Origin: Coptis chinensis
Taxonomy: Eukaryota > Streptophyta > Magnoliopsida > Ranunculales > Ranunculaceae
Direction: 5' to 3'
Length of the DNA stretch: 64,000 bases
NCBI GenBank assembly: GCA_015680905.1
Contig: CM027378.1
Location: forward strand, 104,305,501-104,369,500
A program made the position numbers and the translations under genes. This document shows positions 23,329 through 34,614 of the stretch, piece by piece. Within the stretch, counting starts at the first letter, position 1. Each line of letters starts with the position of its first letter. Under the pieces are notes generated by a model. That model ran no database searches. It had not been told where the DNA came from and was given only the letters and a program-made list of their open reading frames with translations.

Positions 23329-25015
23329 GTTTACTATTTCGAACGGAATGTCGGAATTCCGACTACTATTTCATTTTTAGAAAATTGGAAAAAACAACAT
23401 AGGTTGAAATATTGTTAATTTTGAAATAGTCGAAATCAAAATACAACATATAGTTGAAATATTGTGAATTTCGGTTTTTGAGATTTTCGGAATTCCAAAA
23501 AATTTCAAAATCTCGAACTATGGTCTCAATAACCAGAATATCAGCTGAGGACTGACGAAATCAGAAGGTTCCAGAATTCTGAAATCAATGGAATTCCGAC
23601 CCTATATTGCAATTCCGATGCGTCTTGGTTGTTTGAAAAGCTGAAATGACAGTCGGATTCCCACATTGCGTTCAAAATTACAAGCCATCATACATATTAA
23701 GTGCTAATTGAACTTTAGCTCCTTCTATCAATTTCTTGGTTAAACTTTTATTACGCATGTGAAGATATTTAATTAAAGTTTTTATAACCAGAGGCAGAAA
23801 CCTAGGTAGCTTAATTATAAGCTCAAGATATTTATGAAGAGGTAAATAAAATGCTTAAGCTAGATATTCAAGAACAAACTGTTCAGTTTCCACAGAAAGA
23901 ATAAAGAAGAGAATATAAAAACTGTATTTATTCGCATAATTATGAGGTTGATGTAATGATGTCCCGTGTCCGTATACAATTTGCAGTGTATGAAGTATGA
24001 AGTATGAACCATGGGAGGCAAGAGCATTCACGTACAAACGTGCTTATGTGCGTTGTCCACTTGTCCTTCTCAATCGCAATATATCTAGCTTAAGCTCTAG
24101 CGCACTTATTCAGTTATTCGATGTCTTTTGTGAGGCACTTGATTAAAAAATTAGAATCTATTGATACGTACTTCCCCTCTTACGCTGATCTAGATGAACC
24201 ACAGCTTGCAATGCTTTCTTGTAAGGTTTGTTTAGTGCGGTTGCGAACCTGCAATACAGGCATGAAGTCATGAACTTTCCCCTATTATCTTGGAGGACAC
24301 TCCATGCCATGAAGCAGCTGCTGCACCTGGGATTAGTTATAGCCCAAATAATGGCAATTTGCACCGCAAGACGTACAAAGATTGGTTATACCATTGTATC
24401 TTGCACTAGGCAGTCTAGCACTAGCAGTACACCATGGCCAAATGTTCGCTTTTAATTGGCAAACCCTGCATATAAGACGGCTACAGCAGCTGGAAGGAAA
24501 AGCCCATCTGGACGTGGCCCATTTCTCTCACTCTTGAAAAAACTACCCTCAGCTTAGGATGTACGGAAGAACCTCACTAGGCGAGAATGCAAGATATATA
24601 CGCACCACCCATTAAGACAGATGATCTTACTCAATACCAATGCACCACCACGGTCTATGACACACTGTCACTATGTCGCATTATAACCATTGGGAAGGGT
24701 CGTTTACGCACTAACCTACCAGATTTACGAACACAAGGATGTTAAATGGTTAATTGGTTAATCGTTGTCCTGCTTTGTGTAATTTCCCTAGTTCGTTGTC
24801 ATGCTTTGTGTAATTTTTCTACTTCGGGATTTCATAATTATTGGAACTCTGAAAAACCAAAAATCACAATATTTCGACTGATGTTATATTTTAATTTCGA
24901 CTAATTTTGAAATCATTAATATATTTGACTTTCGACCCTATGTTGTTTTTTCTCTTTTTAAAAATAATTAAACTATCCAATCAAATTCTGGCATTCCGTT
25001 TGGAATCGTGAACAC
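23329..25015. repeat. Large inverted repeat (arms about 170 bp, 1.3 kb apart)
   Basis: The left arm 23329-23500 and the reverse complement of 24840-25015 match over most of their length. Shared words in order include ACGGAATG, GAAAAAACAACATAGG, AATTTTGAAATAGTCGAAAT (AATTAGTCGAAAT in the other arm) and GAAATATTGTGA. The divergence suggests age. No clear target duplication was found. The interior (23501-24839) has no recognised gene. It may be an old fold-back or TIR element. Confidence 0.6.
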
Positions 25016-25343
25016 TCTAATTTCAGAATCACATGCTAACAGTCAGAGCACTCTAGCATGTTATAATACACATTAATAAGCCAATCAATCTGATGTTTCT
25101 TAACTAACGATGTATATATTTTTTTTATTCTTTTTAGGAACCATATTTGTGATTTCTAGTTTATGCAATATCTATGTTTCAGTTCTTCGTGACAATTTGC
25201 AAAATAAAAATAAAAATAGTGGGATTGACTTATGGCTCCTAACGGGGACTGTCTAACTGTTTGATTTGCATTGGACTATTGGAGTACACACAGTTGCAAT
25301 GTTGTGTTATCTCTTTACAAATTACAAAGTCACAAATTAATAG

Positions 25344-25994
25344 TATTAGAAGCAAGGCCCAAAATTTCGATATCGGTTAATATATCGGTGTACCCAAAAA
25401 CCGAGATATATCGGATATATCGAATATCGGATATCTCGGTTTTTTGTGACCCGATCAAAGTTTCTAAAATATCGGATATCTCACCGATATATCATATCTC
25501 CATATATCCGGATATATCGATATTTCGAAATTTTAATATTAAATTATTAACAATTGGTCAAAAGTCAACGATATATATCGATTATCTCGAAATATCGATT
25601 ATCTCGGCGATATAAACTTTCATATCGGAAATTCCGATATATCTCGGAAAAAAAGGGGTTTAATATTCGGTGGATATATGTCGGAAATATCGATATCGGT
25701 GTATCAATTTACCGAGATATATCGGCGAGATATCGGATATCTCGGCGATATTTTGGGCCATGATTAGAAGTTGTTCTTCACGACACAGTAACACCAATGG
25801 AGCGCGACCCGCGCCTCGGGCATGACCAATGTCCAAGAGAAAATAAGCGACCTAAAATCCCGCACCTCGTGTCTTTCAAGTCACACCGACTGTTTTGTTT
25901 CTTTTTAACTTGTAATCTCTATATAAACAATCGTAATCTTCTTAGAAATCAATCAAGTAAAATATTCTCAAATCTCTCTCTTTCTAATTTATCA
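25344..25994 (+). repeat. copia-2 5' LTR, split by MITE-2
   Basis: The LTR start TATTAGAAG is at 25344-25352. After the MITE and its duplicated ATTAGAAG, the LTR continues from TTGTTC at 25771 to ATCA at 25994. A TATA-like TATATAAAC lies at about 25919. Compared with the 3' LTR it lacks most of the GC-rich repeat cassettes. Confidence 0.9.
25353..25762. mobile_element. CGATAT-rich hAT-type MITE inserted in the copia-2 LTR (MITE-2, 410 bp)
   Basis: Inverted ends CAAGGCCCAAAAT and, on the other strand from the right, CATGGCCCAAAAT. The 8-bp direct repeats ATTAGAAG (25345-25352 and 25763-25770) are both part of the LTR start, so the insertion created a second copy of LTR sequence. The interior is an extreme run of GATATATCGG and CCGATATATC words that can fold on itself. 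There is no coding capacity. The 8-bp duplication points to the hAT superfamily. Confidence 0.88.
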
Positions 25995-26005
25995 TGGTAT
26001 CAGCC
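25995..26005 (+). promoter_or_regulatory. copia-2 primer-binding site
   Basis: TGGTATCAGCC directly follows the 5' LTR and matches the 3' end of initiator-Met tRNA, with a small deviation at its end (canonical TGGTATCAGAGCC). Confidence 0.8.
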
Positions 26006-26065
26006 TAATTTTGATCTAAACCCTAACCTTAACCTCTATCAGCTTCCGCCTCCTCTCAATTCTCA

Positions 26066-27097
26066 ATGGTCAACGCCTCCACTCCCAATAATGACTCTCT
26101 TCCAAATTCTGATGATCTTTTTTTTGTCCACCACTCAGATATCCCCACGGCTATCCTCGTATCTCTTCTGTTATCAGGGGACAATTATCCGACTTGGTTA
26201 CGGTCTATCTCTAGAGCCCTTCGAGCAAAGAATAAGTTTGGTTTTGTCGATGGCTCTGTAGCACCTCCCAGCACTCCCAAAGAAAAATCCAAGTGGTCCG
26301 CGATGTGATGACCTTGTTGCTTCATGGATTCTCAATTCGTTTACTCCGGATATTTGTGGCGGATCCTCTATCGTCGACTCGCATCCCAATCTGGAAAGAT
26401 CTAGGTGATCGTTTTTCACAAACTAATACACCCAAGGTTTTTCAACTGAAGGATTCCATCACTCTTCTCAAGCATGACAATCGTCATGCATCTGTTTATT
26501 TCACTTTGCTCTTTTTGGGATGAATTAAGTTCTTTATGCTTGTACTTGTGGTCATGCATCTATTTTTGCCAAAGAGGTTGAAGACAGTCGTTCTATGAAA
26601 TTCATGCAAGGCCTAGATGCCTGTTTTCAATCCATCTGCAGTCAAATTCTCTTGATGGATCCTTTTCCTCATATGTCCAAGATTTATTTTTAATCTGACA
26701 AGAGGTGAAGCAACAAGAGATTCATGCACTCTCTCTTCCTTCTGCTCCAGACGCTGCTGCCCTGAGTACTCACTTTCAAAAGACCGACTGGGCTTATTCT
26801 TCGAAATCAGGCACGTCTAAACCTCCACAACACAAGAATGGTTTGCCTTAGCCAAGAGCATGCGTGCCCTCCGATACAGGGCAACCAGAGCACGCACGCG
26901 CTCGTCCTTTCTGCAACCACTGTAACCGAGTTGGACATCTTATTGGTATATGTTACAAACTACACGGTTATCCACCCAAGCCTGCTCAAGCCAATTCGGT
27001 TGCTACAGGCTCCACTTCTCCTGTTTTCTCCAATGAACAATACCACCAACTTCTCAGTTTGCTTGATCAGGTAGTACCACTTCACAAGCAAATCTGA
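26066..27097 (+). pseudogene. copia-2 Gag with zinc knuckle
   Basis: It starts MVNASTPNND at 26066. The Gag N-terminal motif LLSGDNYPTWLRSISRAL lies at about 26165-26220. Frame breaks near 26305, 26520 and 26690 interrupt the core. From 26864 the frame is open through the zinc knuckle CNHCNRVGHLIGICYKLHGYPP (about 26913-26975), a C-X2-C-X4-H-X4-C motif with the YKLHGYPP extension typical of many plant copia Gags. Gag packages element RNA; this one is not translatable in full. Confidence 0.85.
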
Positions 27098-28521
27098 CAG
27101 GTATATATCTCTCGTGTTTTTCTAAATCCATATGGATCATTGACACTAGTGCTACCAATCATGTATGTTCGTCATTACATCTGTTTTCTCATTATCATGC
27201 TTGTTTAACACATTCTACTCTTAAACTTCCGGATGTCACATACCATTTAATTACTCATGCTGGTAGTGTTATTCTCTCTCTTCTGTTACGTCTTGACAAT
27301 GTTTTGTTTGTTCCTACTTTTCATTTTAACTTGCTTTTCACTAGTGAACTAGTCAAATCTCACTCTATCTTTGTCACATTCACTAATGATTCTTGTCTTT
27401 TCTAGGACCAGTTATCAAAGAAGAAGATTGGATTGGGACGACTTAATGGGGGACTTTACCATCTCCAACTAGCTTCTGTTTGCTCATCCCACAACTCCAC
27501 CACCAATAATTTATGGCATTATCGCTTAGGACATTTCTCTTCCACGCTTTTGCAGATTTTAGCTAAGCAGTTTTCTTTCATTTCTAGTTCCACTAATGCC
27601 ACTTACAATATATGTCCGCTAGCTAAGCAAACACGTTTATCTTTTTCTCATAGTTCAATAAAAACTATTAGACCTTTCCAAATGATTCATTGTGATATTT
27701 GGGGTCCTTTTCATTTACCATCTTATTCCAATGTTCGTTTTTTCTTAACTATTGTTGATGATTTTAGTCGTGCTACATGAATTTATCTTATGACTGTCAA
27801 ATCCGAAACTGATATGCATTTACAATCTTTTTTTGCCATGGTTAATACTCAATTTCACTCTACAATACATTCACGCATATCTGGCCATAGCAACATTGAT
27901 GACCATTTTTATGAAATCAAAGTCCTTCGATCTGACAATAGATCCGAATTTATATCCCATAACATGCAACAATTTTTTTCAAAATATGGGGTTATCCACC
28001 AACGTAGTTGCGTTGCTACTCCTCAACAAAACGCTGTTGTTGAAAGAAAACATCGTCACTTACTCAACGTTGCACGAGCATTACATTTTCAAGCTCATCT
28101 CCCATTATCCTTCTGGGGTAAATGCATACTCACAGCAGGCTATCTCATTAACAAAATTCCTAACACCTTATTAAATGACAAATCACCTCATGAGCTTTTA
28201 TTTACAACACCTCCCACTCTTGTCCACCTTCGTGTTTTTGGTTGTTTATATTTTGCTCACAACACTTCCATTAAAAATAAGTTTGATTACCGCATGAAAC
28301 CTGACATCTTCATTGGTTATCCTTATACTCAGAAGGGTTATCGTATTTATGATTTATCTTCCAAGAAAATTTATACTTCCCGTGACGTGATTTTCCATGA
28401 GAATGTCTTCCCCTATCAAAATTTATCTTTCCAGGCCAACCATCCCATTTGCCAGTTTATCCCTTACCCATCCCCAACAACAAGACATTCGACCTTCAGT
28501 CATCTCCTATCACTCCAGTAA
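27098..28521 (+). pseudogene. copia-2 protease and integrase (nearly open)
   Basis: The protease active site reads WIIDTSATNHVC at about 27133-27168: the conserved DTG is now DTS, which would damage catalysis. GAG-pre-integrase NLWHYRLGHFS is at about 27510. The integrase core runs from IHCDIWGPF (27685-27711) past a stop at 27778 to the 243-residue open stretch 27790-28521. This includes [10 protein letters not shown] (with the second catalytic Asp), [21 protein letters not shown] (with the Glu) and [10 protein letters not shown]. It would insert element cDNA if intact. Two in-frame stops and the protease change mark it as dead. Confidence 0.9.
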
Positions 28522-28575
28522 ACGGAGCGTGCCCGCGCCATTAGCCACCATAAATAGAGCGCACCCGCGCCCTCC
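28522..28575 (+). repeat. GC-rich cassette in the copia-2 integrase-RT linker (two units)
   Basis: Two copies of a unit containing GGAGCGTGCCCGCGCC (28524-28539) and AGAGCGCACCCGCGCC (28556-28571) lie about 32 bases apart. They are close relatives of the cassettes in the 3' LTR at 30466-30592. They break the coding frame directly after the integrase. Confidence 0.7.
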
Positions 28576-28619
28576 CTACTGACACTCTTCCAACTCAGAC
28601 AACTCCGGCCCCTGCGATT

Positions 28620-30434
28620 TTGGAACTCCCTCAGCAACCACAACCCAACCATCCTACCTCATCTCGATCCAATAGAGTACGAAACCCCCCACCACTTCTC
28701 ATCAAAGATTATCACTATCCTACTCTCACCAAGGCACCTACAGTCCCTCGTTCGGCCAACCTCATCCACTCGGACTCTAAGGTAACACGGTTTTCCACTC
28801 CATATCCTATGGATCTCTATGTTTCTGACACTAACTTTTCTACTTATCATAAAGCTTTTTTGTTTAAAGTGTCTTTATTCAGTTGTTCCTACATTTTTTT
28901 CTCAAGCTGTCAAAATTCCAGAATGGAGAGCTGCTATGGTTGCTGAAATTGCAGCTTTGGAACAAAATAACACATGGATTCTTGTTCCGTCATCCTCTCA
29001 TCATAAGCATATTGGTTGTAAATTAGGTTTTCAAGATTAAATATCATTCAGATGGTTCTATTAAACGTTACAAAGCTCGTCTTGTTGCCAAGGGTTACAA
29101 TCAGATTGAAGGTCAAGACTATCATGACACTTTTGCACCCGTTGCTAAATTAGTCACTGTTCGATTACTTCTCTCCATTACTGCTATCAGACATTGGACT
29201 CTTCATCAACTAGACGTCCACAATGCCTTCCTCCAAGGCGATTTGGATGAAACTGTTTATATGACCTTACCTCCTGGATTCGCCAAACAGGGGGAGCACA
29301 GAATATGTTGCCTCAATAAGTCCTTATATGGACTCAAGCAGACTTCTCGGCAATGGGTTGCCAAACTATCTACCACTCTTATCACTGCCGGCTTCACTCA
29401 GTCTAAGTCTGATTATTCTATATTCACTAATATTTGTGGTTCTGATTCTACATTTGTCCTTGTATATGTGGATGACATTCTTATCACAGGCAACAATCCA
29501 TCTCTCATTCAGAACTTGAAGAAATTTTTAGAAGCAAAGTTCTATATTAAGGACTTGGGACGTCTAAAATATTTCTTGGGTATCGAGATTTCTCGTTCCA
29601 AAGAAGGATTATTTCTTACACAGTGCAAATGTCTTTTGGACATTCTGTCTGATTGTGGTACCACTGGTGGTCGTATTTCTGAGTTCTCTATGGAACAAAA
29701 CATCAACCTCCATACCAATGATGGCACATTACTTCAGGATCCTACTATCTATCGTCGCTTGATTGGGTGTCTCTTATATCTCACAATTACACGTCCAGAT
29801 ATCACTTATTATGTAAATTATCTCAGCCATTTCGTGCAGTCCCTACGGACTCCACATCTAGATGTTGCTTATCGTATAAGTACTCCGCTATCTTAAAGGT
29901 TCGATCAACAAAGGGATTCTCTTATCCGCTAATAGTTCTTTACACATCTCTGGTTTTTGTGACTTTGATTGGGTTGGCTGCCTTGTCACTCGTCGTTCTA
30001 CTAGTGGTTATTGCACTTTTCTTGGTTCTTGCCCTATATCCTGGAAAATAAAGAAATAGAAAGATCAGATCCCGTTCTTCCTCACCGGTTGAATATCGTT
30101 CCATGGCTACTCTGGCGTGTGAACTTCAATGGTTGAAGTATTTTCTCTAGACTTAAGCATTTCTCTCATCCTTCTCCGATGAACATGTTCTGTGACAATC
30201 AAGTCGCCCTTCATCTCTCTCAAAATCCAGTTTTTCATGAACGAACGAAACATATAGAATTGGACTGTCATTTCTTACGCGACAAGATACAGGCCAAGTT
30301 ACTATCTCCTATGTTCATTCTATCCTCAAATCAGGTGGCTGACGCCTTCACTAAACCTCTCTGCAATGACACCTTTCTGAGATTGATTCGCAAGTTGGGA
30401 GTTCTTGACATTCACTCTCCAACTTGAGGGGGAG
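28620..30434 (+). pseudogene. copia-2 reverse transcriptase and RNase H
   Basis: The linker is followed by [20 protein letters not shown] (about 28918-28977). RT blocks are KARLVAKGYNQIEGQDY (29070-29120), LDVHNAFLQGDLDETVYM (29210-29262) and LNKSLYGLKQTSRQW (about 29312-29356). The catalytic box YVDDILITG (29464-29490) and DLGRLKYFLGIE are in the open frame 29243-29896. RNase H pieces are VGCLVTRRSTSGYCTFLG (about 29968-30020) and, in another frame, [21 protein letters not shown] (30188-30250). At least four frame breaks. The catalytic YVDD is intact. Confidence 0.92.
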
Positions 30435-30734
30435 TATTAGAAGTTGTTCTTCGTGACATAGTACAGAGTGTGCCCCGCGCTCGTACATAATACCAATGGA
30501 GCGCGACTCGCGCCTCGGGCATGACCAATGTCCAGTAGATATAGTGTGCCCCACGCTTTGCTCCAGTACAAACAGAGCGTGCCCCGCGCCTCGTGTCTCT
30601 CAATTCACACCGACTGTTTTGTTTCTATTTTAACTTGTAATCTCTATTTAGAACTTATAATATCTATATAAACAATCGTAATCTCCTTAAAAATCAATCA
30701 AGTAAATATTCTCAAATCTCTCTCTAATTTATCA
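30435..30734 (+). repeat. copia-2 3' LTR (300 bp)
   Basis: It starts TATTAGAAGTTGTTC right after the polypurine tract at 30425-30434 and ends AATTTATCA. It carries four GC-rich cassettes (around 30466, 30499, 30543 and 30574), whereas the 5' LTR has one clear copy near 25799. TATATAAAC lies at about 30665. Confidence 0.92.
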
Positions 30735-30739
30735 GATAG

Positions 30740-31251
30740 TGATGAGTTATGGAATAGTAGTTTAACAATTATTTTTGTTAATTTACAAGTATCCAGTTAT
30801 TCTCCCCTTATTTTTTTGTTTGAGAAGCATGTTTGTTGAAGCAAAAGCCTCCGAACTGTATATATCGAACATCTAATTTAAATGCAAAAGAAAAGGAATA
30901 TAAACTTTGCAACGTTTTGAACACCCCTTAAATTAAGTATTTTTGACATAAATTAATACAAAATCTCCATCAGACTTTTATTATAGATTAGTGGATTAAC
31001 TGACATTATCAACAAAATTTTAGAAATAACAATTAAACTAAAAAGTTGACAGCATCCTTTGCCTACCTCAACCTCCATGATAGAAAGTAAAGACCATTAA
31101 AAAAAAAGGGGCTGGGTCACTTCTTCAAGTGCCAAACATGGAGAAATTGCATCATAGCATAATGAACAAAGGTGAGGGACATGTTCAACCTTCAACTCAA
31201 TTAGTCTCCTCTATAGGGGTGGCGAGTGTAACATTTCTAGCTTCCTGTTCA
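30740..31251. other. Spacer between copia-2 and the ADF gene
   Basis: No coding frame is recognised. The part next to 31251 is the likely 3' UTR of the minus-strand ADF gene. Confidence 0.5.
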
Positions 31252-32420
31252 TCACTTGGCCCTGTCTCTAATAACCTCTATTCCCATCTCGGTTGGATCA
31301 GTGGCTTGAACTTCGTAACTTATACCATCTAAAACTCTCCTCAGTCCATCTTTGGAGGTTGCGTATAATATCTTTGCTCTTATTCTTGATGCTGTAGGGG
31401 CCCTGAAAATTATTCGATCACCAAAATTCGCTTATCAATTAAAGATCCAACTTTATGCAGTGACAATCCAGCTTGAAATGTTGCTTTCTGTGAGGTCCGT
31501 TCACAATTTAAACAACAATAGTGCATTAGTGTTAAGGGGACCGCGACTATCATGTAAGTGGCAGAAGCGGTCACCGTGATGCTTTTTTAAAGTAAAAACT
31601 GGCTATTAAGGGATTAGATTGTAATCAAAGGTAGCATTGCAATCAGAACCAAAGGTATGCAAATGAATAGATGATGTAAACAATGTGAAACCATGTATAA
31701 ATCAAGATAAAGCAGACTAGAATCGACCCATTCGTGCTCCTAGATCTTCAATACAACAAATCAAACCTAAGAAAACCCTAATCAACTTGATTTGTAGCCT
31801 CACTTTGTTTTTAGAATAAATTGTCAATTAATAAGATTAACGAATTTGCTTTTAGAAAATTTGAAGGAGGTAAATTTGTTGGAGTATATTTTTGTGGGTA
31901 ACAAGATCTAAGAAGGTCCAAAATATAATGCCACGTGGAAAAAAGTAAGCTTCGGGACGAAAATTGTAGCAAGTGTAAGGAGACACGAAGAGAATTAAGA
32001 CAAGGCAATTAATGAAACAAACAAACCATGCAATGAAGAAGATTTTGCTCTTCCGGCAATTATCGACGGTAACAAAGTCAAAGTCGAAGACAGCATATCT
32101 GCAATCATCACCAGGAAGTGATGCAGCGAGATCATCGTAACCTTCTCCAGGTCCACCAACCTTATCAACCGTGACCAACTTCGATTCCTCATCGATCTTG
32201 AACACGATGAATCGATGCACCTTCTTCCACTTCATCTCCATAAACGAGTTCTTGCATTCGTCCGTAACCCACATTCCAGTCGTAGCCTGATTACATAAAA
32301 CCAGCAATATATACATATATATAACATCACGATCTTTGCATATATATGTAAATAATTAACAGTACGTAAAGGAGGAGAAAGAAAACAATTCAATCTTACC
32401 ATCTTGAAAGCCATTGCCAT
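31252..32420 (-). CDS. ADF5: Actin-depolymerizing factor, ADF5-like (three exons, complete)
   Basis: Exons: 32420-32400 (MAMAFKM), 32286-32027, 31402-31252. All introns are GT-AG; joints are phase 0 and phase 2, as in plant ADF genes. The joined product is 143 residues, the usual length of this subclass. The ADF-homology domain covers almost the whole protein. Recognisable parts are [12 protein letters not shown], the actin-binding core [17 protein letters not shown] then [10 protein letters not shown], and the long helix [18 protein letters not shown] (exon 3). The N-terminal extension MAMAFKM and DKVGG match the ADF5/ADF9 type. In that subclass bundling and stabilisation of actin filaments has been reported rather than severing. 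The third residue after IAW is Pro as usual (W-A-P). It acts in the cytoplasm. There is no break, so I take it as functional. A TATA-like sequence is near 32490 on the minus strand. Confidence 0.96.
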
Positions 32421-34446
32421 GGTTGCAACTTGCAAGGTGAAGTCGTAGATCTCTTTTTTTTTGCTTCTCTTGTTTTTATTCTTGGACACTATAAAAAGTG
32501 GCACTTGGAGAAAGAAAAGGTTGTGCAGTCCTTGTTAAATAAGGATGTGACTTTTGATATGCCACTCCATTTTATCGTAATTACGAATTTGTCTCCATTG
32601 CTATATAATTTTGTGTACTCGCCATCTGTTTGCTACCGTATTCAATGTCTCAATGTACTGTGAAAATTACCATGTTTAAATTTGCTTCTCAAGTATTACT
32701 CGATCAGTCTTTAGTCTCAACTCTTTCAATCAGATGAAATATCTGTCAGGTTGACATATATATATATATATATATAGTTAGCTACACTTTCATGGTGGTA
32801 CTGTTTAGCTATATGGCAGTTGTGCGGTTGTGCCGTTGTGGTGTTACTGTGTTAGTGTTACAAAAAGTAAAGAATTAAGGCTTAAGCATTGTATATCCGA
32901 TGGTAGTTAGTTTTGGTGTTTTGTTCATACTTCATAGTATGTTGTATTTATGGAAATCGTAAACAATGCTCATGAAATTGCACAGCTAATCGCACACAGC
33001 CTAATAAACTTCAAAAGGAGCAAAAGACATAGGACCTACTGGTTAGTGTTCTTATTTGGTTAATTAAGACTGGTGGCCGATTAAAGTGATTGCAAAATAA
33101 AATTTAAAAAATAAAGGAAGAAACAGTATGACCAAATTTTGCTAGGCCTACATTTTGACCACAGCCTTTAAAAGGGCCCAACAACAACGGCATTAGTTGG
33201 AGATCAGAGCTGGATGATTCTTCATGTTTGAGCTACTCCGAAATCAAAACTACTAGAGGTTTGGCAACATAGTAATTCTCCACAAAACCGAGGGTGTAAT
33301 CATATCTGATTGCTACAGATCCTTAGTCCATTAGAAAAGAATTCTATAGGAATTTGAGGTTTTGAGGTGGGGACTTGTTCTCGGATCACACAACTCTATC
33401 AGAAAAAAAGAGATCAGTCTTTGCGTAAAAGTCAAGGGAGGAAGAAATGTTTGCATCAAAACTAATCAGATTAAAAGCATTTCTATGTACATACTTAATT
33501 CTTACCACTAGAGTCTAGAGCCATGGACCTCTTTTAAAGTCCCGTTGGTTTTTTCAAAAACGATTACGAGAGAGCTGTAGGGGAATGAGTATGTACAGGT
33601 TAGTATGTTAATAGCATGGTGCCTCTCTTAGTATATTATATTTAGATTATAGGTGTGTTATACACGTTATAATTCCCGTGACTGTGCAACATACACTGTT
33701 GATTATGTTATTATTGAAGTTGTGTATTAAGGTGGACATGATAAGGCATGATGTTGAGAGTATCCAAAGAGAGATAAGGACGAGAAGTAGATAGATAACC
33801 TGCATGAATAGAGTCATAGAGATAGTAAATTGAAGGAATTGAAATCCATGAATAAGCTAAGTTTATAAACAGTATTAGAATCAAAGAAAGAAACAACAGA
33901 CAGGAGAGGGGACAAGTAGGGATGTCGGTGGGGTATGTCACCATCACATGCGTGGTCCATTTTGGACAAACAAAAACTCCAATTACACCCACCGTTCCTG
34001 TCCATAACTCCGTTTCATAGTTACGAAGTAAAAAACTGCTTTTGATAGAATTATATAATGATTTTTTTACATTGGAAATTGTACACAAGTAGACTTTCTT
34101 GCTCAGATTTCGATCCACGGAATCACACTTCCGGTTCTTCTCTTCTCGGTGAAAAGTAAATATAACGTTTGAGAGTGGAGAAAGAGCAAATATGAAGTGA
34201 CACGAAAACCATGCACTCTAAAAGTGACGTGGGAACAATGATTTTTGTTCCATAGAAGAAGACAGCTACTTCACTAGTTTTTTTTGGTAATCAACTACTT
34301 CACTAGTTCACTCCGATGACTTGAGAACTTTTTTTTTTGTAACCGTGTCCTACAACTTATAAGCCTTCTTATGGATTTCTACAGGATCATAACTGATGTC
34401 AGAGATGTCAGGGTTTGATTTGCAAACATTCACCATTAGTAGAGTA
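32421..34446. other. Upstream region of the ADF gene and spacer to Helitron A
   Basis: No gene is recognised. The ADF promoter should occupy the left part. A TA run lies at 32756-32776. Short open frames at 33711-34118 on the minus strand show no family resemblance. Confidence 0.5.
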
Positions 34447-34480
34447 CTAGGTATTATACCCGGGCATATGCCCGGGTTCT
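34447..34480 (-). terminator. Helitron A 3' terminus with palindrome
   Basis: A perfect 20-bp palindrome at 34458-34477 (arms ACCCGGGC/GCCCGGGT around ATAT) stands 7 bases inside the terminal CTAG. Helitron 3' ends have a hairpin about 10 bases before CTRR, which acts as the rolling-circle stop signal. Confidence 0.8.
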
Positions 34481-34483
34481 TTT

Positions 34484-34614
34484 ATGAAATTTTCATTTCC
34501 AGCATTGTATAATAGGAGTAAGGGTATTATCATGTAATTTAACTAATTGAGAAATTTCATTTTCAACATTGTGTAATAGGAGTAAGTGTATTATCATGTA
34601 ATTTAACTAATTGA
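34484..34614. repeat. 64-bp tandem duplication near the Helitron A 3' end
   Basis: The segment containing AATAGGAGTAAG and TATTATCATGTAATTTAAC is present twice with a period of 64 bases and few differences, just inside the terminal hairpin. Confidence 0.8.

Larger units (their letters stand above)
25344..30734 (+). mobile_element. Ty1/copia element with nested MITE (copia-2)
   Basis: The 3' LTR is 30435-30734. The 5' LTR is 25344-25994, split by a MITE. LTRs begin TATTAGAAGTTGTTC and end AATTTATCA. A primer site TGGTATCAGCC follows at 25995, and the polypurine tract GAGGGGGAG precedes the 3' LTR. Flanks AATAG (25339-25343) and GATAG (30735-30739) agree at 4 of 5 bases and fit a decayed target duplication. 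Gag, protease, integrase, RT and RNase H are present in copia order with stops. The long integrase and RT open stretches show that it is younger than copia-1's coding region. Subfamily was not resolved. Confidence 0.93.

Noticed and set aside
25353..25762. Satellite DNA
   Set aside because: The GATATATCGG text looks satellite-like, but paired terminal inverted repeats and an 8-bp target duplication show a single MITE.
31852..32026. Direct continuation of the ADF exon 2 frame as a different C-terminus
   Set aside because: The frame runs on through the intron, but a GT donor after IAW, the phase and a perfect exon 3 at 31402-31252 give the normal 143-residue ADF.
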